Shown here piece by piece: positions 60,373 to 64,000 of a stretch of DNA of 64,000 nucleotides. The DNA comes from VXRD01 sp965242535. GTDB lineage: Bacteria; Latescibacterota; UBA2968. A program made the position numbers and the translations under genes. The notes under the pieces were generated by a model, which was not told the DNA's origin, did no database searches, and saw nothing but the letters and a program-made list of their open reading frames with translations. The number at the start of each line of letters is the position of its first letter. Position 1 is the first letter of the stretch. The stretch spans positions 4,154,001 to 4,218,000 of the forward strand of contig OZ251458.1 in the NCBI GenBank assembly GCA_965242535.1. The letters run 5' to 3'.

Positions 60373-60967
60373 GGGCGGTATGAGGAACCCATTTTAGTTG
60401 AAGATGATGGGATGGCATGCCCGCAGGGCTTTGACGCGATAGAAATTGAAGTCGAAAAGCGGTGGATTTTGGGCAGTCCGTGCTGGATTGGACCGTTCCG
60501 AGAATGACCCGAATAAACATTTGGCGCGTTTGGACATGCGTTGTATTTTTGTCAAAGTAGCGGATCGCCGATGGCTCAGCGGGCGGTTTGGGGTCAATGT
60601 CAACCCGTTTCGGAGAGGCCATAAGACGGCTTGTCGCTTGAGCCGAGACCTCGCCGATGGGATAATCTCCGCTGAACGGGGGCTGTTAGAGAGCCACTAG
60701 CTTCAGCCAGGAGAGTACGTCACCGCTTGATTTTTTTTACTAAATTGATTTTCTCTTGACCTATATACTTGGGACATCTCAACGGGTCAGTGCTTCGGAC
60801 AGGCACGGGGGTCTATCCCTACGATGAACGGCTTATCGCAGTCAGGTTCGGATGACTCGCCTTCATACCCCGCTCCGCGCTTTTGTCGTCTAAAAAAATA
60901 AAAATCAAATTGGTATTACACACTGCGATGACTTCGCGCTTTGATCTTGGCTATAGGGTTTTGAGAT
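60373..60967. other. Gene-free region between CxxCxxCC protein and thrC
   Basis: Apart from a possible IS605 right end (60446-60722) and a degenerate palindrome (60797-60818) with the CTACGATGAACGGCTTATCG flank shared with the 27.7-28.1 kb array, I see nothing. No tRNA or riboswitch is supported. Confidence 0.6.
60446..60722 (+). mobile_element. Possible IS200/IS605 right-end / TnpB C-terminal remnant
   Basis: An 84-codon frame ends with GHKTACRLSRDLADGIISAE and stops at the TAG in CCACTAGCTTCAGCCAGG, immediately followed by GAGAGTACGTCAC. The order TAG-GCTTCAGC-GGGAGTACGTCA is typical of IS605-family right ends where the tnpB stop overlaps the terminal hairpin. The rest of tnpB is not recognisable, and the hairpin is degenerate. 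Confidence 0.35.
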
Positions 60968-62323
60968 ATGGATGCTTACGATGCGTGGTTTCAGTGCTTT
61001 GGCGGATGCGCGGGGCGCTATCCGTTGACCGAAGTGATTTACACATGTCCTGCGTGCGGGGGGTTGCTCGAGGTGGCGCATGATATGGCGGTGCTCAAGC
61101 GCGAGTCGGGCGCGTATTGGCGCGGGTTGTTCGACGGGCGGTACATGCGGACCGAGTGGCCTTATGGCAGTTCGGTGTGGGGGAAGAAGGAGTTGGTCTG
61201 CCCCGTGGTCGACGACGACAATGTGGTGTCGATGTACGAGGGAGGAAACAATTTGTTTTGGGCCGAGCGGTTGGGCCGAGAAATTGGGGTCGAGGACTTG
61301 TGGGTCAAGCAATGCGGCAACAGCCACACGGGATCGTTCAAGGATTTGGGCATGACCGTGTTGGTGTCGATGGTGAAGCAGATGCAGTTTGAGGGCGTGC
61401 ATATCCCGGCGGTCGCGTGTGCGTCGACCGGGGACACCTCGGCGGCGCTGGCCGCGTATTGCGCGGCGGCGGGGATCCAAGCGGTGGTTTTTCTGCCGAG
61501 GGACAAAATCTCGACCGCGCAACTCTTGCAACCCTTGGCCAATGGCGCGCTGGTGCTGAGTTTGGAAACGGATTTTGACGGGTGCATGAAACTCGTGCGG
61601 GAAATTTGCCATCGGGAAAACATCTATCTCGCCAACTCGATCAATTCCCTGCGCGTGGAGGGGCAAAAGACGATCAGCATCGAATTGGTGCAACAATTCG
61701 ATTGGGAAGTGCCGGACTGGATCGTGATCCCGGGCGGGAACTTGGGCAATGTGAGCGCGCTCGGCAAAGGGTTTCTCGAAATGCAGGCGCTGGGGATCAT
61801 CGACCGGTTGCCGCGCATTGCCGTGGCCCAAGCCCGCAACGCCAACCCGCTCTATCGCAGTTTCCAAAAGAACTTCGACGCTTTTGAACCCATCCGCGCA
61901 CAACCCACCTTGGCTAGCGCGATCCAGATCGGCGATCCGGTCAGCAGGGAAAAGGCGATGCAAACGCTCAAATTATTCGGCGGGGTCGTGGCGGAGGCCA
62001 GCGAGCAGGAATTGGCGGATGCGGCGGCGCGCGCGGATCGCACGGGCTTGTTCGCGTGTCCACACACGGGCGTTGCGTTTGCGGCGCTGTTCAAGCTGAT
62101 CGACGAGGGCGTCATTCAAAAAAACGAGCGCGTGATCGCGATTTCGACCGCGCACGGCTTGAAGTTCAACGAGTTCAAACTCGGCTACCACCGAGATGAG
62201 TTGCAGGACTGGCGCGTCGATCCGCGCTATGGCAATGAACCCGTGTTCTTGCCGCCCGACGCGGAGGCGGTCAAACGGGCCATTCTCGACCGCGTCGAAG
62301 CCGACGAAAAGTTGACAGGATGA
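60968..62323 (+). CDS. thrC: Threonine synthase
   Basis: PLP enzyme turning O-phosphohomoserine into threonine, downstream of Hom (11.8 kb). The 451 residues contain an N-terminal zinc-ribbon-like motif (CFGGC and CPACGG) and PLP-Lys in HTGSFKDLGMTV near residue 125, then GNLGNVSALGKGFLEM. The N-terminal Cys pairs are common in archaeal and type II forms. ATG 60968. A terminator-like hairpin follows 96 bp after its stop. Confidence 0.94.
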   Translation: MDAYDAWFQCFGGCAGRYPLTEVIYTCPACGGLLEVAHDMAVLKRESGAYWRGLFDGRYMRTEWPYGSSVWGKKELVCPVVDDDNVVSMYEGGNNLFWAERLGREIGVEDLWVKQCGNSHTGSFKDLGMTVLVSMVKQMQFEGVHIPAVACASTGDTSAALAAYCAAAGIQAVVFLPRDKISTAQLLQPLANGALVLSLETDFDGCMKLVREICHRENIYLANSINSLRVEGQKTISIELVQQFDWEVPDWIVIPGGNLGNVSALGKGFLEMQALGIIDRLPRIAVAQARNANPLYRSFQKNFDAFEPIRAQPTLASAIQIGDPVSREKAMQTLKLFGGVVAEASEQELADAAARADRTGLFACPHTGVAFAALFKLIDEGVIQKNERVIAISTAHGLKFNEFKLGYHRDELQDWRVDPRYGNEPVFLPPDAEAVKRAILDRVEADEKLTG

Positions 62324-62418
62324 GGGGTTTTGATTACATTGTGAACGCAACAAAACGGTGGTGATTTGCGGCATATTGCAGCCACCTTAAACAAGTCGCT
62401 AAAAAGTCAATCCAAATT

Positions 62419-62444
62419 CCGGGCTTTTTAGTCCGGTTTTTTTT
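62419..62444 (+). terminator. Intrinsic terminator after thrC
   Basis: CCGGGCT (62419-62425) pairs with AGTCCGG (62430-62436, with one G-U) over TTTT, followed by eight T. It lies 43 nt before the next ATG, so it might also act as an attenuator. Confidence 0.8.
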
Positions 62445-62486
62445 GTGTACCGCTTTTTGAGGATCCGCTTTTTTTGGAGATGGCGC

Positions 62487-63680
62487 ATGGTGGAAAAGCG
62501 CGACAGGGACGCGCCTTGTTCGGGCACGCGGGCCGTTCACGCAGGGGAAGAACGCGGGCACTGGGGGCAGTCGTTGACGGTGCCCATCGCCCAGACATCG
62601 ACCTATGTTTTTGAGGACTCAGGGGCCGTGAAGGCGTTTGTGGCCGGCGAAAACCGGCAGATCGACTACGGGCGCTACGGCAACCCGACGCAACATGCAG
62701 CGGAATGCAAGCTCGCGGAATTGGAAGGCGCGGAGGCCGGAATTTTGTTTGCATCGGGCATGAGCGCGGTGACGACCACCCTGTTGGGCATGCTGTCGAG
62801 CGGGCATCACGCGGTGATCATGGACGACTGCTATCGCAAGACCGCGCAGTTCTGCGAGATGGTGTTGCGAAAATTTCGCATCGAGACGACATTTGTCCAC
62901 GCGGGGGATTACGCCGCATTGGAAGGGGCCATTCGCGACGAGACGCGGGTGATCATTTCCGAATCGCCGACCAACCCCCACCTCAATGTGATCGATTTGG
63001 AAAAGCTGGTTCAAATCGCAAAAAAACACCGGGTCAAGACGATCATCGACAGCACCTTCGCCACGCCGTTCAACCAGCGACCGCTCGAATTTGGCGTGGA
63101 TTTGGTGATCCATTCGGCGACCAAATACCTGGGCGGGCACAACGATTTGATGGCCGGCGCCGTGCTCGGCAGCGCGCCACTGATCGGCGCGATTCGAGAC
63201 TATCGGGGCATTTTGGGCGGGGTGATCGATCCGCACTGCGCGTATTTGCTGATCCGGGGGATCAAGACCTTTCCGCTGCGGATGGGCAGGCAAAACGAGA
63301 CCGCGTTGCGGTTGGCGCGGTTTTTGGAACAGCACGAGCGGGTCGAGCGCGTGTATTATCCCGGGTTGGAGAGCCACCCGCACTACGAGGTGGCCCAAGT
63401 GCAGATGCGCGGGTTTGGGGGGCTGGTGAGTTTCGATTTGGACGCGGATGAGGCCGGCGCGTTATCGTTTATCGACCGCTTGCAAATCCCGCGGATCGGC
63501 GCGAGTCTCGGCGGCGTGGAGAGCTTGGTGTCGCATCCGGCGTCGATTTCGTATTACGAGTTGGCGCGCGAAGACCGGTTGGCGATTGGCATTGCGGACG
63601 AGCTGGTGCGCTATGCGGTGGGCATTGAAGATGCCGAGGATATCCTACGCGATGTGGAACGGGCACTCGACGCGGTTTGA
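62487..63680 (+). CDS. Cys/Met metabolism PLP-dependent enzyme (cystathionine gamma-synthase/lyase-like)
   Basis: The 397 residues start at ATG 62487 with GGAGATGGCGC upstream. Motifs: TRAVHAGEERGHWGQSLTVP, YGRYGNPTQH, and PLP Lys in IHSATKYLGGHNDL near residue 212; SLGGVESLVSHPA near the C-terminus. This matches the cystathionine gamma-synthase/lyase and O-acylhomoserine sulfhydrylase family. Its position after thrC suggests methionine or cysteine synthesis; the exact member cannot be settled from sequence alone. Confidence 0.92.
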   Translation: MVEKRDRDAPCSGTRAVHAGEERGHWGQSLTVPIAQTSTYVFEDSGAVKAFVAGENRQIDYGRYGNPTQHAAECKLAELEGAEAGILFASGMSAVTTTLLGMLSSGHHAVIMDDCYRKTAQFCEMVLRKFRIETTFVHAGDYAALEGAIRDETRVIISESPTNPHLNVIDLEKLVQIAKKHRVKTIIDSTFATPFNQRPLEFGVDLVIHSATKYLGGHNDLMAGAVLGSAPLIGAIRDYRGILGGVIDPHCAYLLIRGIKTFPLRMGRQNETALRLARFLEQHERVERVYYPGLESHPHYEVAQVQMRGFGGLVSFDLDADEAGALSFIDRLQIPRIGASLGGVESLVSHPASISYYELAREDRLAIGIADELVRYAVGIEDAEDILRDVERALDAV

Positions 63681-63686
63681 TGATAG

Positions 63687-63725
63687 CCACAAAAAGCACA
63701 AAAGGCACAAAAGGCACAAAGGGTA
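63687..63725. repeat. CACAAAAGG nonamer run
   Basis: CACAAAAAGG/CACAAAAGG units, the complement of the CCTTTTGTG nonamers at 27.7-28.1 kb, in the gap before the last gene. Confidence 0.8.
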
Positions 63726-63787
63726 AATTGGATGTGCTTCCGATCAGGCGAGAAATTGGGACAATGATCGCCACAAAAGGCGCGAAA

Positions 63788-64000
63788 ATGAACGATTCCC
63801 TGTTGCAAATCGCATCGCCGATATTACCCGAACAAACGCGCACGCGCTTAAACGCCGTGTACGCCCGCATTCCCGCTGTATCGTGCGCCGGGTGCGACGC
63901 GCCGGGGAGCTGTTGCGAACTGACGGACGCCGAATACGAGGACAATTTTGCGACCATGTATCCGCTTTACGCCGTGGAATACGTCCACATCGTGGATTAC
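63788..64000 (+). CDS. Cysteine-cluster (YkgJ-like) protein, N-terminal part
   Basis: About 71 codons are present before the window ends. From ATG 63788, preceded by AAAGGCGCGAAA, the product reads MNDSLLQIASPILPEQTRTR and later VSCAGCDAPGSCCELTDAEY (a CxxC-CC cluster near residues 34-43) as in YkgJ-type proteins. An in-frame ATG at 63764 would add repeat-derived residues. Function is unknown. Confidence 0.6.
   Translation, partial: MNDSLLQIASPILPEQTRTRLNAVYARIPAVSCAGCDAPGSCCELTDAEYEDNFATMYPLYAVEYVHIVDY

Overview
The window is about 64 kb of GC-rich bacterial chromosome. It is densely coded, with no rRNA or tRNA gene and no phage or plasmid backbone that I can recognise. The organism is Gram-negative: there is a TonB receptor, an outer-membrane porin-like protein, Lgt-type lipoprotein signals and a periplasmic HtrA protease. 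The mix of aryl-sulfatase-type hydrolases, enolase-superfamily and Gfo/Idh/MocA enzymes, a phytanoyl-CoA dioxygenase-like protein, a DUF6785-like membrane protein, a membrane pyrophosphatase and a long-form GlyA resembles marine or sponge-associated uncultured lineages such as Latescibacterota or Poribacteria-type bacteria. That placement is an inference from gene content, not a phylogenetic result.

Layout. (1) 1-11702, minus strand: one closely spaced run. An eight-gene catabolic cluster (zinc dehydrogenase, cupin, two sulfatases, 2-hydroxyacid dehydrogenase, enolase-superfamily dehydratase, thermonuclease-like protein, Gfo/Idh/MocA oxidoreductase) is followed by ispE, rplY, pth and a truncated hppA. 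(2) 11.8-25 kb, plus strand: homoserine dehydrogenase, a decapitated PCuAC copper chaperone, SCO1, an antitoxin with a stub of its toxin running into a DNA methyltransferase, lgt, cysS, a cysteine desulfurase, Mrp, a TumE-type toxin-antitoxin pair, a rhodanese-MoeB gene interrupted by one in-frame UGA, and murD. (3) 25-29.7 kb, minus strand: a sigma-70 factor, a probable restriction-modification pair, a Nudix hydrolase and a quinone oxidoreductase, with a nested tandem-repeat array. (4) 30.6-40.9 kb: a YgfZ-like protein on the plus strand, then a minus-strand iron-acquisition operon (porin-like protein, imelysin, di-haem DUF1111 protein, TonB receptor, PepSY membrane protein, small hypothetical protein) behind a near-consensus promoter and a palindromic operator. 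(5) 41-49.5 kb, plus strand: folB, folK, a lipoyl acyltransferase, a large membrane protein, two small hypothetical genes and a PhyH-isomerase-dehydrogenase catabolic trio. (6) 49.6-64 kb: an M24 peptidase, HtrA, an acetyltransferase and a membrane spermidine-synthase-like TPR protein on the minus strand; then a flippase, glyA, a CxxCxxCC protein, thrC, a Cys/Met-metabolism PLP enzyme and a truncated second Cys-cluster protein on the plus strand.

The most notable observation is the moeB gene. Its reading frame is intact for 390 codons except for one TGA exactly where relatives carry a conserved cysteine. A 9-bp hairpin with a G-initiated loop begins 12 nt after that TGA and fits the general bacterial SECIS pattern, so the gene is a strong candidate selenoprotein.

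The second theme is the intergenic DNA. It is a mosaic of recurring pieces: about 13 copies of a GGACAGGC/GCCTGTCC palindrome; heptamer (CCCGTCT) and nonamer (CCTCTTGTG) tandem runs; two kinds of MITE-like elements; a 311-bp dispersed repeat in two copies; and remnants that look like IS630 and IS605 elements. In places these pieces form the 5' edge of genes (sco, lgt) or sit at gene breakage points.
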